Shown: piece after piece, positions 8,041 to 15,949 of the stretch | Position numbering within the stretch: position 1 is the first letter of the stretch | How the letters are laid out: every line of letters begins with the position of its first letter | DNA from: an uncultured Lachnospiraceae bacterium | Lineage (GTDB): Bacteria > Bacillota > Clostridia > Lachnospirales > Lachnospiraceae | DNA: 61,712 bases | NCBI GenBank assembly: GCA_949893755.1 | Contig: CATLCV010000007.1 | Coordinates: 1 to 61,712, forward strand | Direction of reading: 5' to 3' | Position numbers and translations under genes: made by a program | The notes under the pieces: generated by a model | Seen by the model: the letters and a program-made list of their open reading frames with translations, nothing else | The model's database searches: none | What the model was told of the DNA's origin: nothing

Positions 8041-8100
8041 GTCATGTGTCCCGCCGGCCGATCACCACGCGGATCGCTCGAATGGATGCACATAAAAGCT
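8041..8100. repeat. Dispersed repeat, family D
   Basis: GTCATGTGTCCCG, CCGATCACCACGCGGATCGC and GCACATAAAAGC line up with the reverse complement of 3880-3934. Farther on, at 8155-8195, fragments of families A (TTAAGGAACTGTGAAAGAAT) and B (CCACCTGTACGGCTGGA) follow one another, so the 260-base gap is made largely of repeat debris. Confidence 0.5.
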
Positions 8101-8204
8101 GATACTCAGCATAGCATTACTTATAATATCTATCGTCAGGACCGGGGATTCTGTTAAGGAACTGTGAAAGAATAAATCTTTTCCACCTGTACGGCTGGAT
8201 TTAC

Positions 8205-9374
8205 CTAAAAATTCTCCGGTCCTGTTCCGCAGATCCGATCCTCACTGCATATCAGCCGAAAGACCTGTTCTGCTGTCAGTTCCATGTTTCTTTTTGCCCG
8301 CTCCGGTCTCAATGCCTCTTCTAATGTACTGATACCACGTATAACCGGAAAGATCGCGTCAATCCCATACATATTGCATACTCCGGCATCATCTGATACG
8401 CTTCCTGCAAAAGCGATCACCCGTTTTCCATATTTCTTAGCAAGCTTCGCGACTCCCACGGGAACCTTTCCCATTACGGTCTGCGCATCCATCCTCCCCT
8501 CCCCGGTGATCACGATATCTGCTGTTCGGATCTCTTCTTCCAGCCCCACTGCTTCCATAATAATATCGGCTCCCGGACGAAGCATTACATTCGGCATATA
8601 ACTCAAGAAAGCAAATCCAAGACCTCCCGCGGCGCCCGCTCCCGCTGTCTTACTGAAGTCTTTTTGGAAGTATTCCTTTGTCTTTTCCGCAAAGTGCTTC
8701 ATTTTCTCATCAAGGATCTCTTTTTCTTCTTCCTTAACCCCTTTCTGCGGTCCAAATATAAAAACCGCCCCATTCTCTCCGCACAGCGGATTGTTCACAT
8801 CACATGCGATCTGGAATGAGCATTCCTGTAATTCGGGCATTACATGGGAAGCGTCTATCTTTTTGATCCGGTCCAGGTCTTTGATCCCTCCCATGATCTG
8901 CCGGCCGTCGGACGTATAAAACCGATAGCCCAGTGCCGCAAGCATCCCCGTTCCCCCGTCTGTCGTTGCGCTTCCGCCTATTCCGACCACAAATTTTCTT
9001 CCGCCCTTTTCCACCGCGTCACGGATCATTTCCCCCACGCCAAAGCTGGTGGCATTCCAGGGATCAAGTTTTTCAGAAGCTATCAGCGTAATCCCTGCCG
9101 CCTGTGCCATCTCCATGATAACCGTCTCTCCATCCGAAAGGATCCCATATCTGGCAGTCACCTGACTGCCATTCGGTCCGGTAACCTGTTTTTCCCGGTA
9201 TCCCCCTCCAAGGCCTTCCACCATACTCTCTGTGGTCCCCTCGCCTCCGTCTGCAACCGGGCGTATGACGACGTCGGCCCGGCACGCCCTCCATATTCCT
9301 TCCATTGCCGCTCTGCCCGCCTCGATTGAGCTGAGGCTTCCTTTAAAAGAATCTATCGCCGCTACGACTTTCAT
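8205..9374 (-). CDS. garK: Glycerate 2-kinase
   Basis: A 389-residue glycerate kinase of the GarK/GlxK family (phosphorylates D-glycerate with ATP, giving 2-phosphoglycerate). Family landmarks are the opening VVAAIDSFKGSLSSIEAG (residues 2-20), VADGGEGTTESMVEGLGG, MEMAQAAGI, the glycine-rich FVVGIGGSATTDGGTGMLAALG, and late VITGEGRMDAQTVMGKVPVGVA. Length fits the family. The start at 9374 is preceded by GGAGGAAGAAT. It is the last gene of a five-gene run that starts with a 2-hydroxyacid dehydrogenase, and directly follows a tartronate semialdehyde reductase, the enzyme that normally supplies its glycerate. The pathway thus drains into lower glycolysis. Confidence 0.93.
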   Translation of the reverse strand: MKVVAAIDSFKGSLSSIEAGRAAMEGIWRACRADVVIRPVADGGEGTTESMVEGLGGGYREKQVTGPNGSQVTARYGILSDGETVIMEMAQAAGITLIASEKLDPWNATSFGVGEMIRDAVEKGGRKFVVGIGGSATTDGGTGMLAALGYRFYTSDGRQIMGGIKDLDRIKKIDASHVMPELQECSFQIACDVNNPLCGENGAVFIFGPQKGVKEEEKEILDEKMKHFAEKTKEYFQKDFSKTAGAGAAGGLGFAFLSYMPNVMLRPGADIIMEAVGLEEEIRTADIVITGEGRMDAQTVMGKVPVGVAKLAKKYGKRVIAFAGSVSDDAGVCNMYGIDAIFPVIRGISTLEEALRPERAKRNMELTAEQVFRLICSEDRICGTGPENF

Positions 9375-9457
9375 ATTCTTCCTCCTCGTCAAAAACGTGA
9401 AAGAGAGGGCGCATCGCACATGACTCATCTCTCTGCGCGGCACGCCCTGTCCACAAT

Positions 9458-10345
9458 TTATTCCAGCTTCATTCCTGCGATCTTTTCATAATATTTCACA
9501 AGAGCACTATGGTCACTCTGCCCGTTTCCATCCGCATGGAGCGTCTGCAGCATCTCCATCACAGCGGCAGTCAGAGGAAGCGGCGCTCCCAGCTGATGCC
9601 CTGCCGAGATCGCATTGTTCAGGTCCTTGATATGAAGGTCGATCTTAAATCCTGGTTCAAAATTCCGATTCAGCATCATCGGAACTTTTGCATTCATCAC
9701 TGTAGATCCTGCCAGGCCTCCCCTGATCGCTTCAAATACTTTTTCCGGCGCAACTCCTGCTTTCGTACTGAGCATAAAGGCTTCCGATACCGCCGCGATG
9801 TTCAGGGCAACGATCACCTGATTTGCCAGCTTCGTCGTATTTCCCGCACCGATCGTTCCGCAGTAGACGACACTTGCCCCCATATGAAGCAAGATCTCTT
9901 TCACCTGGCGGAACACTTCTTCCTCCCCGCCTGCCATGATAGAAAGCGTGCCGTCTACCGCTTTGGGTTCTCCGCCGGATACAGGCGCATCCAGCATCCT
10001 CACTCCCTTCTCTGCACATGCCTCAAAGATCTCTTTGGAAGCCAGAGGATCGATAGAACTCATGTCTATGAGGATCACTCCCGGCTTCGCCCCTTCCAAT
10101 ACTCCGTTTTCTCCCATGACCACGGATTTTACATGCGGAGAGTTGGGAAGCATCGTGATGATCAGTTCCTCACATTCCTGCGCGACCGCTTTGGGCGACC
10201 CCGCCGATTTTGCTCCCTCTTTCGTCATCATTTCCACATTTTCCGAAATAATATCATATACCACCACTTCATGGCCCGCTTTCATCAAATTTCTTACCAT
10301 AGGTCTTCCCATGATCCCTAATCCAATAAATCCAATCTTCATCAT
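9458..10345 (-). CDS. garR: Tartronate semialdehyde reductase (GarR-like)
   Basis: A 295-residue member of the beta-hydroxyacid dehydrogenase family. The N-terminal Rossmann motif is FIGLGIMGRPM (residues 6-16), the substrate loop is DAPVSGG (119-125), and the catalytic lysine lies in GNTTKLANQ (Lys172). These match 2-hydroxy-3-oxopropionate (tartronate semialdehyde) reductase, which yields D-glycerate using NAD(P)H; 3-hydroxyisobutyrate dehydrogenase is the main alternative. Being next to glycerate kinase strongly favours the first. Two start ATGs lie back to back after AAGGGAAGGGATCA, and I use the first. It lies 52 bases after the aldolase gene in the operon. Confidence 0.9.
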   Translation of the reverse strand: MMKIGFIGLGIMGRPMVRNLMKAGHEVVVYDIISENVEMMTKEGAKSAGSPKAVAQECEELIITMLPNSPHVKSVVMGENGVLEGAKPGVILIDMSSIDPLASKEIFEACAEKGVRMLDAPVSGGEPKAVDGTLSIMAGGEEEVFRQVKEILLHMGASVVYCGTIGAGNTTKLANQVIVALNIAAVSEAFMLSTKAGVAPEKVFEAIRGGLAGSTVMNAKVPMMLNRNFEPGFKIDLHIKDLNNAISAGHQLGAPLPLTAAVMEMLQTLHADGNGQSDHSALVKYYEKIAGMKLE

Positions 10346-10397
10346 TGATCCCTTCCCTTTCTATTCATCTGTATTCATGGCCGATAAAATCTGTCGC

Positions 10398-11306
10398 TCA
10401 GTTTAAATATCCTGCTTCTTTCAGTGCTTCCTTCATCTTTTCTCTCACCGCTCCGGTGGTCGGTAAACTCGGTCTGTACGGCTCTCCGGCATCTAAGCCG
10501 AGCAGATTTGCATAATCTTTCGTCCCGACCGGAAAGCTTGCTTTGTCCATAAGAAGGCGCATCGGATTCAGCTTGAACTGTGCATCTCTCGCTTCCTCGA
10601 TCTTCCCGCTCCTGCACAGATCGTAAATCGAGCAGACAAGCTCCGGTACGAAATTTGCCATCGTAGCGACGCATCCCGCCGCGCCGTGAATGAGCGCTCC
10701 GTAGATCAAAGTATCCTTTCCGCCGAACACTTTAAAGCCGATATCTCTTGTCCGGCGGATAAATTCTTCTGTCTGGGTCATATCGCCGGAAGAATCCTTG
10801 ATCCCAACGATATTCTTCATCTCCCTTGCAAGGCGCTCCACCAGATCCGCGCTCATCGTATAGCCTGTACGCCCCGGGTTATTGTATAACAGCATCGGCG
10901 TCTCAGGAACCGCTTCTGCGATCGCCTTAAAATGTTGATACAGTTCTTCCTCCGTAGGCTTCAGGAACATCGGCTGCAGCACTGAAATTCCATCTGCTCC
11001 GGCTTCTTTTGCTTTTTTGGCAATGCGGATACACTTGTTCGTATTGATTTCTCCGATTCCCATGTACACAGGCACTCTTCCGGCTGTCTGATCGATCATG
11101 ATCTCAAGGGCCCGCAGCATCTCATCTTCTTCTACCATGTAAAATTCTCCGTTGCTTCCGAAAGCCAGAATCCCAAGGACCCCTCCCTTGATCACGAAAT
11201 CCACCTGGGCGCGGAGCCTCTTCTCATCAATCCTCTCCTCCTCATCGACCGGAGTCAGGATCGGTACGACAATGCCTTTCATTCTTTCCAGATCATTCAG
11301 TTTCAT
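10398..11306 (-). CDS. DHDPS/NAL-superfamily aldolase
   Basis: A 302-residue class I aldolase of the dihydrodipicolinate synthase / N-acetylneuraminate lyase superfamily. Key elements are GSNGE (residues 50-54), the catalytic tyrosine in LLYNNPGRTGYT (Tyr141) and the Schiff-base lysine in IVGIKDSSGD (Lys170). The reaction is not fixed by motifs. A true lysine-biosynthetic DapA would be out of place here; between a tartronate semialdehyde reductase and an SLC13-type permease it more likely splits a 2-keto-acid such as 5-keto-4-deoxyglucarate into pyruvate plus tartronate semialdehyde. That is inference from context. The start follows AGGAGGAAACTGAAC. Confidence 0.85.
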   Translation of the reverse strand: MKLNDLERMKGIVVPILTPVDEEERIDEKRLRAQVDFVIKGGVLGILAFGSNGEFYMVEEDEMLRALEIMIDQTAGRVPVYMGIGEINTNKCIRIAKKAKEAGADGISVLQPMFLKPTEEELYQHFKAIAEAVPETPMLLYNNPGRTGYTMSADLVERLAREMKNIVGIKDSSGDMTQTEEFIRRTRDIGFKVFGGKDTLIYGALIHGAAGCVATMANFVPELVCSIYDLCRSGKIEEARDAQFKLNPMRLLMDKASFPVGTKDYANLLGLDAGEPYRPSLPTTGAVREKMKEALKEAGYLN

Positions 11307-11348
11307 GTTCAGTTTCCTCCTGTTTTTTATTTTTATTTTTTTGATCTG

Positions 11349-12632
11349 CTAGATCCCGTAAACGACAGGGACAAGCAGGATACAAACTATCATTTGGACA
11401 AATGTGATCGGTAATCCCACCTTCACATAGTCTTTATAACGGTAACCTCCTACAAGCGTCTGTGTCACACAAGGCGATCCTACCGGGGTTGCCGTAGCGA
11501 GCATACAGCCTATCGTCAGTGCAATGGCAAAGGTCTCTTTGCTTGCTCCCAGCATTCCCGCACTGCTGAATGCAATCGGAAGGATCATGGATATGACCGC
11601 GACATTTGACATAAAGTTCGTAAATACAACGGTGATCACCATCAAAACGACCAGTACCACATATGGGGATGCGCTCTCATTTCCGAAAAGAGATAAAATC
11701 GCGCTCGCAATCCGTTCGCTTGCCCCGGATCTGTCAAGTCCCTGCGCAAAGCCCTGCGCCATCGCAATGATCACGATCGTATTCCAGTCCACCTTCCGCA
11801 GCGCCTTTTTGATCTTGATGCACCCGGTAACCGACAGTGCCGCTACGCCAACTAACGCAACGATCGCAAGATTCCATATTCCTACGATAAATCCAAGGAT
11901 GCAGAGGATCAGGATCGCACCTGTCACATACATCTTCCACTTAGGAGCTTCTTCCTTTTCCTGGTCAGAGTTCGGAAGCTCCTGGGCGCCCGGCACCACA
12001 TCGTCAAAGAGAAGCACTTTTTTCTCAATGGAATATCCAAGCGTTACAAAGTAGATCAGCATGATCAAAGCCACAGGGATCCCTATCTTCGACAGTTCAA
12101 AAAAGTCCATCGGCTGAAGTCCTTCCTGGATCAGGAATTCCTGCGCCGTCATCTGCGGGGTAGACCCGGCCAGTGTACAAAATCCTCCGGCGCTTGCCCC
12201 CATCCCCATTGCCATCAGAGTATACTTGTTCTGGACTTTGCCCTTCGAGGATGCAACGATAGATGCACAGACAGGCATCAGCATCGCTATGACCGCTGAA
12301 TTACTGAGAAATGCGGATAATACCATGGAAAGCCCAGCCATAACGAAGATGAGGACCCGCTGATCATTTCCAAGTCCGATTCCAACCAGTTTATTGCCGA
12401 TCCGTTCTGCAAGCCCGCATTCAAATACAGAATCTCCGACGATCATCATAGAGGCGATCATGATCACGGAAGTAGAGCCAAAATTTTTATACACATCTGT
12501 CAGATCAATGATCCCGAAAATCCCCATCGCAAGTGCGGAGAGCGTTGCCGTGACCGCCATCGGTATCTTTTCCAAAATGAATGATATGATCGTGATCACA
12601 ATGATAATAATAGCAAGTGTACTTTGTTCCAT
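11349..12632 (-). CDS. SLC13/DASS-type anion permease
   Basis: A 427-residue membrane protein of the ion-transporter superfamily that includes SLC13/CitT/ArsB permeases. It has about eleven hydrophobic helices and the two similar halves of the fold: FLSNSAVIAMLMPV near residue 110 and NFMSNVAVISMILPIA near 340, which are the paired SNT-like substrate loops (here SNS and SNV). Each half also has a re-entrant region (GSTPQ and GSPCVTQTL). Such carriers import di- or tricarboxylates or similar anions with sodium. Within this operon it is the likely uptake route for the acid that is then oxidised and cleaved. The start follows CTAGGAGGAGAGCG. Confidence 0.85.
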   Translation of the reverse strand: MEQSTLAIIIIVITIISFILEKIPMAVTATLSALAMGIFGIIDLTDVYKNFGSTSVIMIASMMIVGDSVFECGLAERIGNKLVGIGLGNDQRVLIFVMAGLSMVLSAFLSNSAVIAMLMPVCASIVASSKGKVQNKYTLMAMGMGASAGGFCTLAGSTPQMTAQEFLIQEGLQPMDFFELSKIGIPVALIMLIYFVTLGYSIEKKVLLFDDVVPGAQELPNSDQEKEEAPKWKMYVTGAILILCILGFIVGIWNLAIVALVGVAALSVTGCIKIKKALRKVDWNTIVIIAMAQGFAQGLDRSGASERIASAILSLFGNESASPYVVLVVLMVITVVFTNFMSNVAVISMILPIAFSSAGMLGASKETFAIALTIGCMLATATPVGSPCVTQTLVGGYRYKDYVKVGLPITFVQMIVCILLVPVVYGI

Positions 12633-12642
12633 CGCTCTCCTC

Positions 12643-13602
12643 CTAGCATTTGATCTGGTTTACGGGCCACGTCGGCTTCTGTCCGCTCAGCACCTCGTCA
12701 ATCCCTCTTGCCGCGTCGATTCCCATCTGATCCATTGCTTCATATGTAAGTGCCGCATTATGCGGGGAAACGATCACATTGTCAAGGGTAAATAATGGAT
12801 TTCCTGCGATGTCCGGCTCCTGCTCATAGACATCTATGCCCGCGCCCCGTATCCTGCCTTCTTTTAAGCAATGGTACAAGTCTTCCTCATTCACGACGCC
12901 GCCTCTTGAGCAGTTGATCAGCACCGCGTCTTTTTTCATTTTTCCAAGAAGCTTCTTGTCAACCAGATTTCTGGTCTGAGCAGTAGCCGGTATATGGAGG
13001 GAGATAAAATCACAATCCGCAAAAAGTTCATCCAGACTTTCTGCTCTCTCGATACAGGACGGGAATCTGTCCGATGCCATGTAAGCGTCATATCCTTTTA
13101 CCTTCATCTCCAGTCCATAGCAGGCTTTTTTTGCTACAAGCTGTCCAATATGTCCGCAGCCTACGATCCCCAGCACCTTCCGGGACACTTCGCTGCTCTT
13201 TAATGTGTTGCGGCTTTCAAAATTTCCCTCCCTCGCCTGCTGGTCCTGGACTCTTAAATTCTTCGAGCAGGCCAGCAGCAGAGTGACCGCATGCTCCGCT
13301 ACAGAATTTGAATTTGCCATCGGTGCGTTGCACACCCAGATCCCATGCTCTGCCGCGGCTTCGACGTCAATATTATCTACACCCGCGCCGTATCTTGCGA
13401 TGACCTTTAATTTGCTTCCTGCCTCCACCACTTTTCTTGGATATTCGGCGGTACGTGCCAAAATAGCGTCACAGTCTTTCACCTCCCGGCAGATCGTCTC
13501 TACGGACGAATCATCCAGGACACAGACCTCGTACCCCCTTTCTTTCAAGTAGTCTTTTCCTGCTGCTGTGATGTCCTGCGGAATCAAAACTTTGTATCCC
13601 AT
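12643..13602 (-). CDS. D-2-hydroxyacid dehydrogenase
   Basis: A 319-residue NAD-dependent dehydrogenase of the D-isomer 2-hydroxyacid family (phosphoglycerate dehydrogenase-like, without the ACT domain). The cofactor motif is GIVGCGHIGQ (about residues 145-154). The catalytic triad is seen as Arg233 (INCSRGG), Glu262 (YEQEP) and His281 (VSPHNAA). Homologs oxidise or reduce 2-hydroxyacids such as 3-phosphoglycerate, glycerate or hydroxypyruvate. As first gene of the acid-catabolism operon it may interconvert a hydroxyacid with its keto form before the aldolase step, or reduce hydroxypyruvate. It ends 10 bases before the permease start and begins after GAAATGAGGAGTC. Confidence 0.88.
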   Translation of the reverse strand: MGYKVLIPQDITAAGKDYLKERGYEVCVLDDSSVETICREVKDCDAILARTAEYPRKVVEAGSKLKVIARYGAGVDNIDVEAAAEHGIWVCNAPMANSNSVAEHAVTLLLACSKNLRVQDQQAREGNFESRNTLKSSEVSRKVLGIVGCGHIGQLVAKKACYGLEMKVKGYDAYMASDRFPSCIERAESLDELFADCDFISLHIPATAQTRNLVDKKLLGKMKKDAVLINCSRGGVVNEEDLYHCLKEGRIRGAGIDVYEQEPDIAGNPLFTLDNVIVSPHNAALTYEAMDQMGIDAARGIDEVLSGQKPTWPVNQIKC

Positions 13603-13747
13603 GACTCCTCATTTCCTCCTTTCATTTTGCTTGTTTTTTTGTTTCTTTTTGATATAATCATTATATGTTATGACCAACTTTATCCTCAACCTCGAAAAAC
13701 TTTAGATATATTTAGCAAAACTTAACGGAATCCGGAGGTATGTTTTT
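13603..13747. promoter_or_regulatory. Divergent promoter region, LysR operator candidate
   Basis: The 145-base spacer separates the LysR gene from its presumed target operon. It is AT-rich with an ATAATCATTAT dyad near 13656-13668 and a TTTAGATATATTTAGCAAAA stretch near 13701, either of which could hold T-N11-A LysR sites. LysR regulators usually repress themselves and activate the divergent genes from such spacers; the exact sites are not determined. Confidence 0.5.
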
Positions 13748-14656
13748 ATGAATATTGCTCAAATGGAATACATTGTTGCGCTTTCCGAAGATCTGAATAT
13801 CAGCCGGGCGGCAGAACGCCTGTATATTTCCTCATCCGCTCTCAGCCAGAGTCTCACAAAAATTGAAAATGAGCTTGGTTATCCTCTCTTTTTGAGAAAT
13901 ACCTCTCCTCTTCTTATCACGCCGGAAGGGAAACAATTTGCTGAATGCTGCAGAAAAATGCTGAACCTGTACAGCACATCCACCACCTCCATCGAGAATG
14001 CTCTCAGAAACAGAAGAAAACATATCTCTCTGGCAATGTCAACAGAGCGTATGTCTTTGCTGCTTTACTACTGTTATCCGGAATTCAAGAAAAGGTTTCC
14101 TGACCACATATTGATCCAGCAGGAAGGCTTTTATACCACTCACGCAGCAATGATCGAAAAGGGGATCGCCGACCTTGCACTGACTCCGCTTTCCCCCGCG
14201 TCATCAGGAAGCCTCCGCAATTCCCTTACCTATGAGCGGATCTGTTCTGAGGAGCTTGTTCTGTACTGCAATCAGGAGCATCCATTGTTTTCTAATTATC
14301 AGGAGACCGGACAGCCTGTGCCCTGGACGATGTTAACAGACCAGTATTTTATACAGCAGGGAAAAGAAAAGTACACCCGGCGGCTCCTGGATTCGCGATT
14401 TGATAAAAAAAACGTCCATCCGACGATAATCATGGAATTGAACAATACGGACATCTGTATCCAGTTTGCCGAAGCAGGCGCCGGGGTTACGATCGCGCCC
14501 AAAGTATTTCACCGCAAACATCCGGATGCGGCCGTCGTTCCCCTGGAGGATCCTCTGGTCTGGGATCTTCATATTCTTTATCTCAAAGATAAACGGCTTT
14601 CTGATCCTGAAAAATATATCTGTCAATGTATTAAGGATCTGTGCGCCTGGTCATAG
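13748..14656 (+). CDS. LysR-family transcriptional regulator
   Basis: A 302-residue LysR-type regulator. The N-terminal winged helix-turn-helix (residues 1-60) reads MEYIVALSEDLNISRAAERL, then SSSALSQSLTKIENELGYPLF, the standard recognition helix and wing. The C-terminal two-lobed effector domain starts near residue 90 and includes the typical hinge region HISLAMSTERMS and the late AEAGAGVTIAPK block. It is transcribed away from the acid-catabolism operon across a 145-base spacer, so it is likely the regulator of that operon with a pathway intermediate as coinducer. The ATG follows CCGGAGGTATGTTTTT. Confidence 0.92.
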   Translation: MNIAQMEYIVALSEDLNISRAAERLYISSSALSQSLTKIENELGYPLFLRNTSPLLITPEGKQFAECCRKMLNLYSTSTTSIENALRNRRKHISLAMSTERMSLLLYYCYPEFKKRFPDHILIQQEGFYTTHAAMIEKGIADLALTPLSPASSGSLRNSLTYERICSEELVLYCNQEHPLFSNYQETGQPVPWTMLTDQYFIQQGKEKYTRRLLDSRFDKKNVHPTIIMELNNTDICIQFAEAGAGVTIAPKVFHRKHPDAAVVPLEDPLVWDLHILYLKDKRLSDPEKYICQCIKDLCAWS

Positions 14657-15004
14657 AAGTTATAGAAAAATAGTGTAAAAATAGTGTGATTTTAATGGAA
14701 TTTTTGTTGGATATAAGATAAATACGCTGGAATATACAGAAATCCCCGGATTATTGGATAAGCTGGTTGAATACGTAAATACTGCAGATGATCTGCCGGC
14801 CGAGTGAATTTACCCGATCAAATGAAAAAAAGCGTTTGAAAGAAGTGCTTTTGTAATTGTCCCTAAGGAACCGCCCCGGAAAATGCTGTTTATCCGCAAT
14901 ATATTGCTGGTGAATCACAGCAGCATATTGTAGGGATACAGTCATTTTCCGGCAGCCCCATCACAATGCTGCCCAGTACGGCATGGATAGCGTGCGATTA
15001 TTAC
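14657..15004. other. Gene-free gap with palindrome and possible relic
   Basis: A possible coding relic lies near 14728-14806 (IPGLLDKLVEYVNTADDLP in one frame), broken by a stop and lacking a start site; its family is unclear. At 14876-14952 there is a 77-base imperfect palindrome. Nothing else was found. Confidence 0.5.
14876..14952. repeat. 77-bp imperfect palindrome
   Basis: CCGGAAAATG and CATTTTCCGG form perfect ends; inside, CTGTTTATCC matches GGGATACAG and GCAATATATTGCTG matches CAGCAGCATATTG. It lies between convergent LysR and NUDIX genes and could form a long cruciform or act as a terminator-like hairpin. Confidence 0.65.
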
Positions 15005-15676
15005 TCAATTATTAATGCAACGATGTACTAGCAGCCACGCCATGACATGGACTGCCTGCTGAAATTTGCCCCGGCTGATCATCTCCTCGATCTCCTCCGG
15101 AGTATAGGTTCTGACATTCAGAAATTCCGTCTCATCCAGCTTCTGCTCCCCGGACTTCCGGCAGTTTTCCGCCAGAAAGATATAGGCATAATTATCCGCA
15201 AGCGTGGCATTGGAGGGTATGGTGAGCAGATGCTTCCAATTGTCCGACACATATCCGGTCTCTTCCAGCAGCTCCCTTTTTGCCGCCGCCAGCGCGTCCT
15301 CCGATAAATCGGAATCCCGGTCGGAACCATACTCCCGGCTGTCCTTCCGTTCAATGCCTCCTGCCGGAAATTCCGTCGTCACTTCCCCGATTCCCTGACG
15401 GAACTGCCTGACGCACAGGTATCTTCCTTCTTCATCCGATGCCGCGATGACCACATAATCCCTGCGGCTGTAGCTGTAATACGGCTCAAATACAGTTCCG
15501 TCCGGGAACCGGTAGGCGGATTTTCGAAAGTCGATCCATTCGTCCTGCACGATATGCTCCGTACTGACCTCCTCCCATACCAGATTTTCATCGCTGTCCA
15601 GATCTGCCATTTCTATGGCATCGGCGGTCAGGTCTAACGGGACAAACACTCTATTCTGCTGATTTTTTTTATCCAT
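15005..15676 (-). CDS. NUDIX hydrolase (ADP-ribose pyrophosphatase-like)
   Basis: A NUDIX-family pyrophosphohydrolase of about 223 residues. The catalytic box ends AAAKRELLEETGYV (the REUXEEXGU part), while the usual leading glycine is displaced: FPAGGIE is followed by about 13 extra residues rich in Asp/Ser (DSREYGSDRDSDLSE) before the box resumes. The layout otherwise resembles ADP-ribose pyrophosphatases (VRQFRQGIGEVTTEFPAG). I choose 15676 as the start because AAGGAAAAGGTGCAG precedes that ATG; an in-frame ATG at 15745 overlaps a TATAAT box that may be the promoter. It stands alone. The exact nucleotide substrate is not known. Confidence 0.82.
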   Translation of the reverse strand: MDKKNQQNRVFVPLDLTADAIEMADLDSDENLVWEEVSTEHIVQDEWIDFRKSAYRFPDGTVFEPYYSYSRRDYVVIAASDEEGRYLCVRQFRQGIGEVTTEFPAGGIERKDSREYGSDRDSDLSEDALAAAKRELLEETGYVSDNWKHLLTIPSNATLADNYAYIFLAENCRKSGEQKLDETEFLNVRTYTPEEIEEMISRGKFQQAVHVMAWLLVHRCINN

Positions 15677-15788
15677 AACTTTCTGCACCTTTTCCTTTGG
15701 AATTTTTTCCATCTGTGTAAACAGTAACATTATATCATTCCTCATCCATTTCCGCCAGAAAATAATTCCAGCCGTGCGGCCGGAGAAA

Positions 15789-15833
15789 TAGACAAGCCAA
15801 GATGTGTCACTTATTTTTCTACAACTCCTTAGC
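15789..15833. repeat. Family A repeat fragment
   Basis: TAGACAAGCCAAGATGTGTCACTTATTTTTCTACAACTCCTTA corresponds to one arm of the palindrome at 1768-1930 in reverse. It directly abuts the cyclophilin relic that follows; family B debris (CCAGCCGTGCGG) lies just before it. Confidence 0.5.
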
Positions 15834-15917
15834 AGACGCAGTCAGTACAGAACGTACAGAAGAAGAAACGGGCACTGCCCGGAAAAGGAGGAATACTATC
15901 TCGAAGGGCTCCATTTA
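15832..15917 (+). pseudogene. Relic of a cyclophilin lipoprotein gene
   Basis: Translation in pieces gives [16 protein letters not shown], then after a frame change EKEEYYLEGLHLCAG. These match residues about 31-55 of the intact cyclophilin lipoprotein at 33088-33747 ([26 protein letters not shown]). At the DNA level the match is also clear, for example GTCAGTACAGAACGTACAGA against ATCAGTACGGAACGCACAGA. Only about 85 bases remain, with neither signal peptide nor catalytic domain. It lies between the NUDIX and GHKL kinase genes and directly after a family A fragment, so it is the leftover of a second gene copy. Confidence 0.7.
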
Positions 15918-15949
15918 TGCGCAGGTTGCTAACCGTAAAGTTGGAAAAT

